From positions 310,001-374,000 of the forward strand of contig CAVPDR010000006.1 of the NCBI GenBank assembly GCA_963702705.1: a stretch of DNA of 64,000 bases, in the 5' to 3' direction. A model generated the notes under the pieces. It was not told the DNA's origin and did not search any database. It saw nothing but the letters and a program-made list of their open reading frames with translations. This stretch comes from VRUE01 sp963702705. Its GTDB lineage: Bacteria > Actinomycetota > Thermoleophilia > Solirubrobacterales > 70-9. The translations under genes and the position numbers were made by a program. Positions 52,543-62,254 of the stretch are shown here, in pieces; position 1 is the stretch's first letter, and each line of letters opens with the position of its first letter.

Positions 52543-53963
52543 TGCCGCTTGGACAATAGGGCCGCCGTCCCCCGCGACAGCGCCGCGGCGGCGAGTGGGA
52601 AGACCAGTGTCATCAGCACCTCGTTGCGGCGGGGGGCGGCCAGGGAGATCGCGCCGACCGCGGTGACCAGGGCAAGCGGGGTCGCCATCGCGACCAGCTC
52701 CCACCACCAACGGCGCCAGGCGAGCACGCCGAGGCCGGCGAGGGCGAGGGCCACGATCAGCACCTGCACGGTTCGTCCGGCGGCGCTTTCCATCGCTTCG
52801 CCGATCCCCGCGCTCCACATCCGCCAGGTCTTGCGCGCTGTCATCGCCAGGTACCCGACTGGGTCTTCGCCGAAGTAGTGGGAGAAGTTCTGCTTGCCGA
52901 TCTTGCCCAGGGCCGAGTCGCGCGGCAGGTCGGGATAGCGTTCGGCGACGCGGTTGAAGAGCGGCCGGGGGTCGATCTCTTCGAGCGCTTCGGAGTGGGC
53001 CGGCAGGGTGCGGTGCTGATACCGCTGCAGGAGCAGTGCCTTGACCCGCTGGTATTCGCCGTCGGCGGGGAAAAAGGTGCCCACGTAGAGCGCCTTGCCA
53101 CCGCCGGTCGAGATCGGCACGGTGCGGTGGAGCACGACCTCGTTGTGGATCGTCCAGGGGACGATCGGCAGCAGCAGGGCGGCGGCGAACAGCGCGGCGC
53201 CGGCGAAGGCCGGCTTCCAACTCCGAGCGCGACCGATTCGGATCAGGGCTAGGACCGCGAAGGCGGCACCGACCAGGAGGTACTCGGGGCGGATCAGGGC
53301 CGTGAGGCCGAACAACAGGCCGGGGAGCAGCCATCTGGCAGGCGCCCAGGCGCGCGGGTCCTGTCGCGGGGTGAGGGGGGCACTGCGGGCGGGCCACGGT
53401 CCGTCCTCGACCCCCCTCACCCCATGCCACCCGCGCGAGGTGCCGGATCCCAACCCGTCTGAAGCCCAGAGGAAGGCGAGGACTGCAGCGGGGAGGGTGA
53501 ACATCGCGGGCGGCTCGCTATAGAGGGCTCCGACGGAGTGGATGAACGGGGGGTAGACCGCTACGGCGAAGGCGGCGAGTAGCCCGGCGGGGCGACAGGA
53601 GATGCGGCGGCCCAGGAGGTAGACGGCGACGATCGTGGCCAGGCCGAGCAGTAGCTCGACGATCCGGGCTGTTCCTTCGCGGGCGCCGGCGGTTGCGTAG
53701 AAGCTTGCCGCGTAGAGCAGGGGGGCGCCGGGGGACCAGTCGCTTGGTTCCTTGAAAGTGGGCCCGCCGAAGCTGCCTTCCGTGTAGAGCGACTTGGCGA
53801 GGGCGTAGTAGGCGTGGGCGTCGTCACCCGGAGTCGGTAGCGGCTCCACGACCCGGTAGGCGCGGAGGCCGAAGCCGAGCAGGAGGATCGCCGCCAGCAC
53901 GAGCAGCGTCCTGCGCCCGTGGCGTTCCGGTAGCCCGCGCAGCCATGCCTTCGGCGAAGCCAT
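52506..53963 (-). CDS. GT39/ArnT-type membrane glycosyltransferase, copy 1
   Basis: 485 residues, about ten membrane segments. The first extracellular loop has PLPTPGDDAHAYYALAKSLY with the Asp pair typical of lipid-phosphate-sugar-dependent transferases. A paralog follows at 54017. Between the membrane segments near residues 170-205 is an Arg/Trp/Pro-rich insert (GTSRGWHGVRGVEDGPWPAR then SAPLTPRQDPRAW) encoded by a palindromic repeat. Acceptor unknown; probably a surface glycan or lipid. Confidence 0.86.
   Translation of the reverse strand: MASPKAWLRGLPERHGRRTLLVLAAILLLGFGLRAYRVVEPLPTPGDDAHAYYALAKSLYTEGSFGGPTFKEPSDWSPGAPLLYAASFYATAGAREGTARIVELLLGLATIVAVYLLGRRISCRPAGLLAAFAVAVYPPFIHSVGALYSEPPAMFTLPAAVLAFLWASDGLGSGTSRGWHGVRGVEDGPWPARSAPLTPRQDPRAWAPARWLLPGLLFGLTALIRPEYLLVGAAFAVLALIRIGRARSWKPAFAGAALFAAALLLPIVPWTIHNEVVLHRTVPISTGGGKALYVGTFFPADGEYQRVKALLLQRYQHRTLPAHSEALEEIDPRPLFNRVAERYPDLPRDSALGKIGKQNFSHYFGEDPVGYLAMTARKTWRMWSAGIGEAMESAAGRTVQVLIVALALAGLGVLAWRRWWWELVAMATPLALVTAVGAISLAAPRRNEVLMTLVFPLAAAALSRGTAALLSKRQWSSKQAFSPPN
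53351..53437. repeat. GC-rich palindromic element, family IV copy 1
   Basis: Outer arms CGCGCGGGT (53351-53359) and ACCCGCGCG (53429-53437); inner arms of 13 perfect base pairs (53368-53380 with 53411-53423). It is nearly identical to copy 2 (three or four differences over about 100 bases, including flanks 53345-53447) and lies in frame in the GT39-type gene. Confidence 0.82.
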
Positions 53964-54016
53964 CGCGGCAGGCTATCCCGGCCCGCGCATTCGACATTCA
54001 CCCACCTTGGGTGGGG

Positions 54017-55417
54017 TCAAACTCGGATGCGCTCTCGCAGCAGGTCCCTGGTGGCGACCACACCGACCCCGGCGAGGGCGGCGACGAGCGGCATCATCAC
54101 CAGCACCCGCCGCGGCGAGGCGACGAGCAGGGCGCTGATCGCCGTGATCGCGAGGAGGATCGTCGCCAGCAGCAGGGCCTCCCAGCGCCGCTGCTTCGCC
54201 AACACGATCAGGCCGACCAGGCCGAAGACGATGATCAGCCAGTGCAGCAGCTCCCAAGCCGGCTCCCGCATCACGTCCCTGGGCCCGTGCGACCAGATCC
54301 GCCCGACCTTCGTCGCCACGAACCCGGCATATTCGAGCGGCTCTTCGCTGACGTCGTCCCAGAGCTGTTCCTTGCCCATCTTCGACAGCGCCTCGTCCGT
54401 CTCCATCCCCGGATACCGCTGCTCGGCCAGCCGCGCCAGGATCTGCTCCAGGCGAAGCCTCTGCACAGCGTGAGGACCGAAGAGCTCGGGGTGGCGCTCT
54501 ACAACCCCGGCTCCAACCTTTTCGGGGTCGCCGTCCGAAGGCAGGTATGTCCCGGCAAACAGAACCTGGCCGCCGCCGGTCGAGATCGGCACGAACCGAT
54601 CAAGCGCAATCGCATTGCGTACCGTCCAGGGCACGACGATCACCGCCACCCCGACGATCGCCAGTAGGGCTTGAACCCAAGTTCGAGACCAATCGGACTT
54701 CCCGTCTCTTACAAGCACAACCAAGCTGACGAGCAAGGCGACGCCGAGGTACTCCGGGCGGACCAGTGCCAGCAGTCCAAAGAGGACTCCGGGCAAGAGC
54801 CATCTCTCGCGTGCCCAGGCGCGCGGGTCCTGTCGCGGGGTGAGGGGGGCACTGCGGGCGGGCCATGGTCCGTCCTCGACCCCCCTCACCCCGCGCCACC
54901 CGCGCGAGGTGCCGGGTCGGTTGTTCCCCGACGCCCAGAACGTCGCGAGTACAGCGCCAGAGAGCAGCGCCGCCGCCAGCGGCTCGCCCATGAGCATGCC
55001 CTGGTACTCGAGCAACGCGGGATAGATCGCGATCACAGCGGCTCCGATCAGACCGGCCGCGGGGTCCCAGAGCCTGCGCCCGATCAAATAGGTGAAGAGG
55101 ACGGCCAGCGTCCCGAGGAGGGCCAGCGCCAGGCGCGCGGTCCGTTCGTGGACGCCGTCGGTCACCTCGTAGATTCCTGCAGCCAGAAGCGGCAACCCGG
55201 GCGAGTAGTTGCTCGCGGGTTGGGTCGCGCCTGACCCCAGGGTGAAGCCGTCGCCACTATCTAGATTTGCCGCGATGGTCGCGTAGGCGGCAGCGTCGAA
55301 GACGGGCGCCCGCCCGTCCCAGGCTTCGCCCACCCGCAGTCCCAGGCCGAGGGTGAGGACGATGGCGAGGGTGGCGAGCCCCGCCCATCCGCCATTCCGC
55401 TCCGCCAGGCCGCTCAT
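54017..55417 (-). CDS. GT39/ArnT-type membrane glycosyltransferase, copy 2
   Basis: 466 residues and the same topology as the gene at 52506. The N-terminal loop has VFDAAAYATIAANLDSGDGF, then GTYLPSDGDPEKVG in the periplasmic-side region. It carries the same insert at the equivalent position (GTSRGWRGVRGVEDGPWPAR near residue 168), although the rest of the two proteins is well diverged. It is divergent from the UDP-sulfoquinovose synthase-like gene. Confidence 0.86.
   Translation of the reverse strand: MSGLAERNGGWAGLATLAIVLTLGLGLRVGEAWDGRAPVFDAAAYATIAANLDSGDGFTLGSGATQPASNYSPGLPLLAAGIYEVTDGVHERTARLALALLGTLAVLFTYLIGRRLWDPAAGLIGAAVIAIYPALLEYQGMLMGEPLAAALLSGAVLATFWASGNNRPGTSRGWRGVRGVEDGPWPARSAPLTPRQDPRAWARERWLLPGVLFGLLALVRPEYLGVALLVSLVVLVRDGKSDWSRTWVQALLAIVGVAVIVVPWTVRNAIALDRFVPISTGGGQVLFAGTYLPSDGDPEKVGAGVVERHPELFGPHAVQRLRLEQILARLAEQRYPGMETDEALSKMGKEQLWDDVSEEPLEYAGFVATKVGRIWSHGPRDVMREPAWELLHWLIIVFGLVGLIVLAKQRRWEALLLATILLAITAISALLVASPRRVLVMMPLVAALAGVGVVATRDLLRERIRV
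54821..54907. repeat. GC-rich palindromic element, family IV copy 2
   Basis: Same structure as copy 1, with identical 13-bp inner arms. The shared block extends from about 54814 to 54917, in frame in the second GT39-type gene. Confidence 0.82.
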
Positions 55418-55476
55418 CGCCCTGATGCTATGGCGCTTTGCGGGCGTCTCCGTGGCGCTGCGTCACCCCCGTCCGC

Positions 55477-55482
55477 TACGCT
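55477..55482 (+). promoter_or_regulatory. Putative -10 of a leaderless transcript
   Basis: TACGCT lies ten bases before ATG 55493. Confidence 0.4.
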
Positions 55483-55492
55483 GCCGCGACTT

Positions 55493-56665
55493 ATGCGCGT
55501 TCTCATTCTTGGGGGCGACGGCTATCTCGGCTGGCCGACGGCTTTGAGGTTCTCGGCTCGCGGCCACGAGGTCTCGGTCGTCGACGACTTTTCCCGCCGT
55601 CGCTGGCACGAAGAGGCCGGCACCGGCTCGCTGACGCCGATCGGCGGCCTCGACGAGCGCATCGCCGCTTGGAGGGAGCTATCGGGCGAGGAAATTCGCA
55701 GCTTCGTCGGCTCGGTCCAGGACGGCGATTTCCTCGATGGTGTGGTCGCCGAGGTTCGTCCCGAGGCCGTCGTCCACTACGGCCAGCAGGCATCGGCGCC
55801 CTACTCGATGGCGTCGCGCGAGAAGGCGGTCGAGACGCAGTACGCCAACGTGATCGGCAACCTCAACCTGCTCTTCGCGATTCGCGACCACGTGCCCGAT
55901 TGCCACCTGGTCAAGCTCGGCACGATGGGCGAGTACGGCCAGCCCGACATCGATATCGAGGAGGGCTACATCGAGATCGAGCACAACGGGCGCAAGGACA
56001 CGCTGCCCTTCCCGAAGCTGCCGGCCTCGCTCTACCACTGCTCGAAGGTCCACGACTCGACCAACATCCACTTCGCCTGCCGCACCTGGGGTCTGCGCGC
56101 CACCGATCTCAACCAGGGCGTCGTCTACGGAATCGCCACCGACGAGACCGCCCGCGACGAGCGCCTGATCACGCGCTTCGACTACGACGAGATCTTCGGC
56201 ACCGTGCTCAACCGCTTCTGCCTGCAGGCGGTGATCGGCCACCCGCTTACCGTTTACGGCGCCGGCACTCAGACCCGCGGCTTTCTCAACATCCGCGACA
56301 CGCTCGCCTGCGTCGAACTGGCGGCGCTGAACCCGGCCGCGGCCGGCGAGTTCCGCGTCTACAACCAGTTCACCGAGCAGTTCTCGGTGATCGAGCTCGC
56401 CCAGCTGGTCAAGCACGCGGGCGAGCACCTCGGCTACTCGGTCGAGATCCAGCACTGCGAGAACCCCCGGGTCGAGAAGGAGCAGCACTACTACAACGCG
56501 ATCCACACCAAGCTGCTCGACCTCGGGCTCGAGCCGACGCTGCTCGGCGAGGAGCTTGTCGAGTCGATGATCCACACGATCGAGCGGTACAAGGGGCGCG
56601 TGATCGAGGGGTCGATCGATCCCAAGACACGCTGGGACCCCGGCGCGCGGGTCCTGTCCCAGTGA
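55493..56665 (+). CDS. sqdB: UDP-sulfoquinovose synthase-like NAD-dependent epimerase
   Basis: 390 residues from ATG 55493. SQD1/SqdB makes UDP-sulfoquinovose from UDP-glucose and sulfite for sulfolipids or sulfonated glycans. MRVLILGGDGYLGWPTALRF is the SQD1-type NAD loop. SAPYSMASREKAVETQYANV, HLVKLGTMGEYGQPDIDIEE, SLYHCSKVHDSTNIHF (catalytic Tyr-Lys near 181-185) and RATDLNQGVVYG are all close to the SQD1 consensus. The last six residues and the stop come from a family IV element. Glycosyltransferase genes lie beside it. Confidence 0.88.
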   Translation: MRVLILGGDGYLGWPTALRFSARGHEVSVVDDFSRRRWHEEAGTGSLTPIGGLDERIAAWRELSGEEIRSFVGSVQDGDFLDGVVAEVRPEAVVHYGQQASAPYSMASREKAVETQYANVIGNLNLLFAIRDHVPDCHLVKLGTMGEYGQPDIDIEEGYIEIEHNGRKDTLPFPKLPASLYHCSKVHDSTNIHFACRTWGLRATDLNQGVVYGIATDETARDERLITRFDYDEIFGTVLNRFCLQAVIGHPLTVYGAGTQTRGFLNIRDTLACVELAALNPAAAGEFRVYNQFTEQFSVIELAQLVKHAGEHLGYSVEIQHCENPRVEKEQHYYNAIHTKLLDLGLEPTLLGEELVESMIHTIERYKGRVIEGSIDPKTRWDPGARVLSQ

Positions 56666-56725
56666 GGGGACCCGCGGGCGGGCGGGCTCGTCCGTCCTCG
56701 GCCCCCTCACTGTGCCACCCGCGCG
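56644..56725. repeat. GC-rich palindromic element, family IV copy 3
   Basis: Outer arms CGCGCGGGT (56644-56652) and ACCCGCGCG (56717-56725) are as in copies 1 and 2. The inner arms are CAGTGAGGGG (56660-56669) and CCCCTCACTG (56703-56712), changed from copy 1 in a compensatory way. It supplies the stop codon of the sqdB-like gene. Confidence 0.78.
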
Positions 56726-56760
56726 AGAATCCGCCTGCGTGGCAGGCATAGAGCCGCTGG

Positions 56761-56766
56761 TACCAT
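56761..56766 (+). promoter_or_regulatory. Putative -10 of a leaderless ilvBN transcript
   Basis: TACCAT lies ten bases before ATG 56777. Confidence 0.4.
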
Positions 56767-56776
56767 CGCGATTCCT

Positions 56777-58455
<1,679 letters not shown>

Positions 58456-58456
<1 letters not shown>

Positions 58457-59001
58457 TGGAGGCGGGAACTCCACAGGTGGTGAAATTGGAGGAACTGCGT
58501 GTGCCCGGGCAGCTCACCGGCCGCAAACACATCCTCTCGATCCTGGTCGAGAACAAGCCAGGCGTGCTGGCCCGCGTCGCCGGCCTCTTCTCTCGGCGCG
58601 GCTTCAACATCGACACGCTCGCGGTCGGGCCGACCGACGACGAGAGCATCTCGCGGATCACGCTCACGCTCGACGGTGCCGTGCACCCGATCGACCAGGT
58701 GACCAAGCAGCTGCACAAGCTGGTCAACGTGCTGAAGATCCGCGACATGGAGCCGGAGGAGACCGTCGCCCGCGAGATGGCGATGTTCAAAGTTTCCTCG
58801 GCGGTCGAGAACCGGGCCGAGATCATCCAGTTCGCCGAGATCTTCCGGGCCAAGATCGTCGACGTCTCGCGCCGCTCGATGACGATCGAGGTCACCGGCT
58901 CGGCCGACAAGATCGAGGCCTTCGAGCGGATGATCAGGCCCCACGGTCTAATAGAGATGGTTAGAACGGGAGAGATCGCGATCGCCCGTGGTGCCGACTG
59001 A
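58456..59001 (+). CDS. ilvN: Acetolactate synthase small (regulatory) subunit
   Basis: 181 residues. ACT domain HILSILVENKPGVLARVAGL at about 25-95, then the C-terminal NikR-like domain (VARELAMFKV-type segment, REMAMFKVSSAVENRAEI). It confers valine feedback on IlvB. The next gene, menF, starts inside its end. Confidence 0.95.
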
Positions 59002-60376
59002 GACACTCCTCGCCAACCTGAGCGAGGGTGTCGAGCGCGCTGTCGTGCGCCGGCGACGGGCGGTTGTCAGCGTCACTGCACCGGTGGAGGGAGTCGACCC
59101 CTGCGCCGCGATTTTCGCCTCGCGGCTTGCGTCCGATCGCTGGTTCTGCTGGGAGCAGCCCGACCGCGAGTTCGCGCTGGCGGCGCTTGGCGTCGCCGAT
59201 GAGGCGACCTCCCGCGGGCCGGGGCGGTTCAGCGACATCGCACGCGAGTGCCTGGGCGGGGGCGAAGCGATCGTCGATGAGCCGCGCGGGCTGCCGGCGG
59301 GGACCGGCGCCGTCTGGGTGGGGGGTTTCGCATTCGACCCCGAGGGCGGCGGCACTTCGCCCTGGTCGTCGCTGGCGCCGGCGTCGATGGTCCTACCCGA
59401 GCTCTCGATCTGCCGCAGCGGCGAGGAGATCTTTCTCACTCTCAACGCCCTGGTCCGGCTTGGCGACGATCCCGAGAAGAAGGTTGCCGCCCTGGAGGCT
59501 CGCCTCTTGGGCCTGCGCCGCGAGTCGTTGCCGTTGCTCGATCCGCACCCCACGGGTCGCGTGGAGATCAGCAGCGTGCGGTCACCGGACGAGTTCGAGC
59601 GCACGATCGCGGCGGCAACGGAGCGGATCGGGGCGGGGGAGATGTCGAAGATCGTGCTCGCCCGCGAGGTGCTCGTCACGACAGCGGCGGCGCACGATCC
59701 TGCCGCGCTCTTCGGCGCGATGCGCGAGCAGTTCTCCTCCTGCTTTTGCTTTTGCTGCGGCACGCCCGAGGCCGCCTTCATCGGCGCCAGCCCCGAGCTG
59801 CTGTTGCGCCGCTCCGGGGCCAGCGTCTCAACTGTCGCCCTCGCGGGCTCGACCCGACGCAGCTCCGATCCCGCCGTCGACGATCACCTCGGGGAGCAGC
59901 TCCTGCGCAGCGACAAGGATCGCCGCGAGCACGAGATCGTCGCCCAGCGGATCGAGCGGCTGCTGGGCCCACACGCCGTCTGGGTCGAGGCCACGCCCGA
60001 GCCCGAGATCGTCAAGGTGGCCAACATCCAGCATCTCGCGACCCCGATAGTCGCCCAGCTGGCCGAGCCCCACTCGGCGATCGAGCTGGCGGGCCTGATG
60101 CACCCGACCCCCGCCGTCGGTGGCGAGCCGGCCAGTGCCGCCAGCGCGATCGCCGAGCTCGAGCAGATGGACCGCGGCTGGTACGCCGGCCCGGTCGGCT
60201 GGATGGACGCGACCGAAGACGGCGAATTCTGCGTAGCCCTGCGCAGCGCGTTGCTGCGCGACCGCGAGGCTCGTCTCTATGCGGGTGTGGGCGTGGTGGC
60301 CGGGTCCGATCCGGCGGCTGAGCTGGCGGAGACGGAGATCAAGCTGGGGGCTCTGCTTCCGCTGCTGGCGGAGTAG
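58988..60376 (+). CDS. menF: Isochorismate synthase
   Basis: 462 residues. It converts chorismate to isochorismate, the first menaquinone-specific step. The chorismate-binding C-domain has EMSKIVLAREVLVTT, ELLLRRSGASVSTVALAGST, LMHPTPAVGGEPASAA and DGEFCVALRSALL. GTG 58988 overlaps ilvN by 14 bases. menD and menC lie on the opposite strand beyond a hairpin, and their presence favours menaquinone over siderophore or salicylate use. Confidence 0.92.
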   Translation: MVPTETLLANLSEGVERAVVRRRRAVVSVTAPVEGVDPCAAIFASRLASDRWFCWEQPDREFALAALGVADEATSRGPGRFSDIARECLGGGEAIVDEPRGLPAGTGAVWVGGFAFDPEGGGTSPWSSLAPASMVLPELSICRSGEEIFLTLNALVRLGDDPEKKVAALEARLLGLRRESLPLLDPHPTGRVEISSVRSPDEFERTIAAATERIGAGEMSKIVLAREVLVTTAAAHDPAALFGAMREQFSSCFCFCCGTPEAAFIGASPELLLRRSGASVSTVALAGSTRRSSDPAVDDHLGEQLLRSDKDRREHEIVAQRIERLLGPHAVWVEATPEPEIVKVANIQHLATPIVAQLAEPHSAIELAGLMHPTPAVGGEPASAASAIAELEQMDRGWYAGPVGWMDATEDGEFCVALRSALLRDREARLYAGVGVVAGSDPAAELAETEIKLGALLPLLAE

Positions 60377-60439
60377 GGACCTGGGAGACCCTCTCCGGAG
60401 CAACAGCGGGGAGGCTCCGGAGAGGGTCTCCCAGGTCCC
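60376..60439. repeat. Hairpin element, family II copy 2
   Basis: Arms 60376-60401 and 60414-60439 are perfectly complementary over 26 bases. The innermost five (GGAGC/GCTCC) and the 12-base loop AACAGCGGGGAG are the inverse of the core at 49801-49822, while the remaining arm sequence is unrelated. The menF stop ends on the first base of the arm and the menD stop follows two bases after it. Confidence 0.86.
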
Positions 60440-60440
60440 T

Positions 60441-62192
60441 TCAGCGGAGCGGGGCTATCGCCTTGAGGACGCGATCTGTGAGGTGTTGGTGGTGCTTGGC
60501 GTTGGTGGCTCGGTCTGCCGCTACCTCGATCAGGCCGGTGCCGGCGGCGAGTGTGTCTGGGAGATCGGCGACGGACTCCAGCTGACGGTGGGGCAGGTCG
60601 AATAGGGCGGCTGCCTTGGCGACGTCGACGCCGCGGGGGGTGCCGAGCAGGGCCTCGAACTCGTTGCCGTCGAGTGTCTTGGCTTGGGGGAGGAAGCCGA
60701 AGATGCCGCCGCCGTTGTTGTCGATGACGACGATGCGGACTGGGGTGGAGGCCTCGAGCAGGGCGGCCAGGCCGCCGATGTCGTGGAGGAGGCCGAGGTC
60801 TCCGGTGACGATCGTTGTCGGGCGGCCGCTTGCTCGCGCGGCGCCTATCCCGGAGGAGATGAGCCCGTCGATTCCGTTGGTGCCGCGGTTGCAGAGGAAG
60901 AGGGCATCGGTTTCGCTTGGCGGCAGGAAGGCCTCCTGGTCGCGGATCGGCATGCTCGAGGCCGTGTAGACGAGGTCGCCGTCGCTGTGGGCTTGGCCAA
61001 GCGCGAGGTGAAGGCTTGGCTCTGTCAGTTTGTCCAGATCCCCTATCGCGGCTGTCAGTGCTGCCCTGGCCGCCGTCTCCGCTTCCAGCCAAAGCGCCGG
61101 CGCCGGGCGCTGCTCGCCGCTGAGCCGCGCTGCCCAGCCCGCCGCCAGCTCGGTCGGGTCAGCGCGCAGCAAAGCGGCAGCGTGGCGGCTCGGCTCGTTC
61201 CAGCCACAGCGCGGGTCGACGACGATCTCCTCGGCGCCGCACCCGGCCAGCCAAGCGCGCAGCGGCTTGCTCGTCGGCATCTCGCCGAAGCGCAGCACCA
61301 GGTCCGGTTTTGCCGACTCGCCGAAGGATTCGTCGCGCAGCAGGTGGTCGTAGGTGGAGACGACGTGCGAGCGGTCGTGGGGGCCGCAGCGCAGCTGCGA
61401 GGTAGGCTCGGCGAGGATCGGGAAGCCCGATGTCCTGGCCAGCTCGGCAAGGGGCTCGCGCAGCTCGAGGTCGAGCTGGCGGCCAGCGACGATCACGCCG
61501 GAGCGGGCGCCGGCGATGTGGCCCGCGACCTCGTCGAGCAGGAAGGCCGATGGCTCCAGGTCGATAGGTGTCACCGCGGTCAGCGGGCGCCCGTCCCGTC
61601 CTTCCAGCGCCAGCGGCTCGGTTGCCGTAACCGCGCCGTCGATGGGGGTCGGCGCCAGCGGCTCGCGCCAGGGCAGGTTGAGGTGGACCGGACCGGGGCG
61701 CGGCTCGCCGCGCGCCACGGCGAGCGCCCGACAGGCGAGAGAGCGGTAGTGCAGGAGCCCCTCGTCATCGGCCTCGTGGGTGCCGACTTCGCAGAACCAT
61801 CGCACCGAGGAGCCGTAGAGCTTGATCTGGTCGATCGTCTGCCCGGCGCCGATCCCGCGCAGCTCGGGCGGCCGGTCGGCGCTGAGCGCGATCAGCGGCA
61901 GCGCCGATTCGTCGGCCTCGCAGATCGCCGGGTGGTAGTTGGCCGCGGCGGTGCCCGAGGTGCAGAGCATGGCCACCGGCGTGCCCGTCGCCTGCGCCGC
62001 GCCGAGGGCGAAGAACGCGGCGGAGCGCTCGTCGACGATCACGCTCACCTCGATCTCCGGCTGGCGCCAGAGCGCGACGGCAAGCGGGGTCGAGCGCGAA
62101 CCGGGCGAGACCACCGCCAGCCGAACGCCGCCGCGGGCCAGCTCTTCGACGAAGGCAGACGCGAGCGCGGTGTTGGCGTTGGTCGGGTCCAT
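60441..62192 (-). CDS. menD: SEPHCHC synthase (MenD)
   Basis: 583 residues from the ATG at 62192; 14 upstream in-frame codons are unlikely to be used. ThDP enzyme adding a succinic semialdehyde unit from 2-oxoglutarate to isochorismate. LAVVSPGSRSTPLAVALWRQ near 25-44, SADRPPELRGIGAGQTIDQ near 110, and VIDNNGGGIFGFLPQAKTL near 505 for ThDP/Mg. Convergent with menF. Confidence 0.94.
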   Translation of the reverse strand: MDPTNANTALASAFVEELARGGVRLAVVSPGSRSTPLAVALWRQPEIEVSVIVDERSAAFFALGAAQATGTPVAMLCTSGTAAANYHPAICEADESALPLIALSADRPPELRGIGAGQTIDQIKLYGSSVRWFCEVGTHEADDEGLLHYRSLACRALAVARGEPRPGPVHLNLPWREPLAPTPIDGAVTATEPLALEGRDGRPLTAVTPIDLEPSAFLLDEVAGHIAGARSGVIVAGRQLDLELREPLAELARTSGFPILAEPTSQLRCGPHDRSHVVSTYDHLLRDESFGESAKPDLVLRFGEMPTSKPLRAWLAGCGAEEIVVDPRCGWNEPSRHAAALLRADPTELAAGWAARLSGEQRPAPALWLEAETAARAALTAAIGDLDKLTEPSLHLALGQAHSDGDLVYTASSMPIRDQEAFLPPSETDALFLCNRGTNGIDGLISSGIGAARASGRPTTIVTGDLGLLHDIGGLAALLEASTPVRIVVIDNNGGGIFGFLPQAKTLDGNEFEALLGTPRGVDVAKAAALFDLPHRQLESVADLPDTLAAGTGLIEVAADRATNAKHHQHLTDRVLKAIAPLR

Positions 62193-62211
62193 GTCCCGGA
62201 AGACTATGTCT

Positions 62212-62246
62212 GGCGACTTTTCCGTCCATTTCACGGGAAAGTCGCC
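62212..62246. terminator. Inverted repeat between menC and menD
   Basis: A 14-bp stem (62212-62225 with 62233-62246, one G-U type mismatch) with loop CCATTTC lies in the 62-base gap after menC and 20 bases before menD. It may attenuate or process the menC-menD transcript. Confidence 0.5.
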
Positions 62247-62254
62247 GAAGCCCC

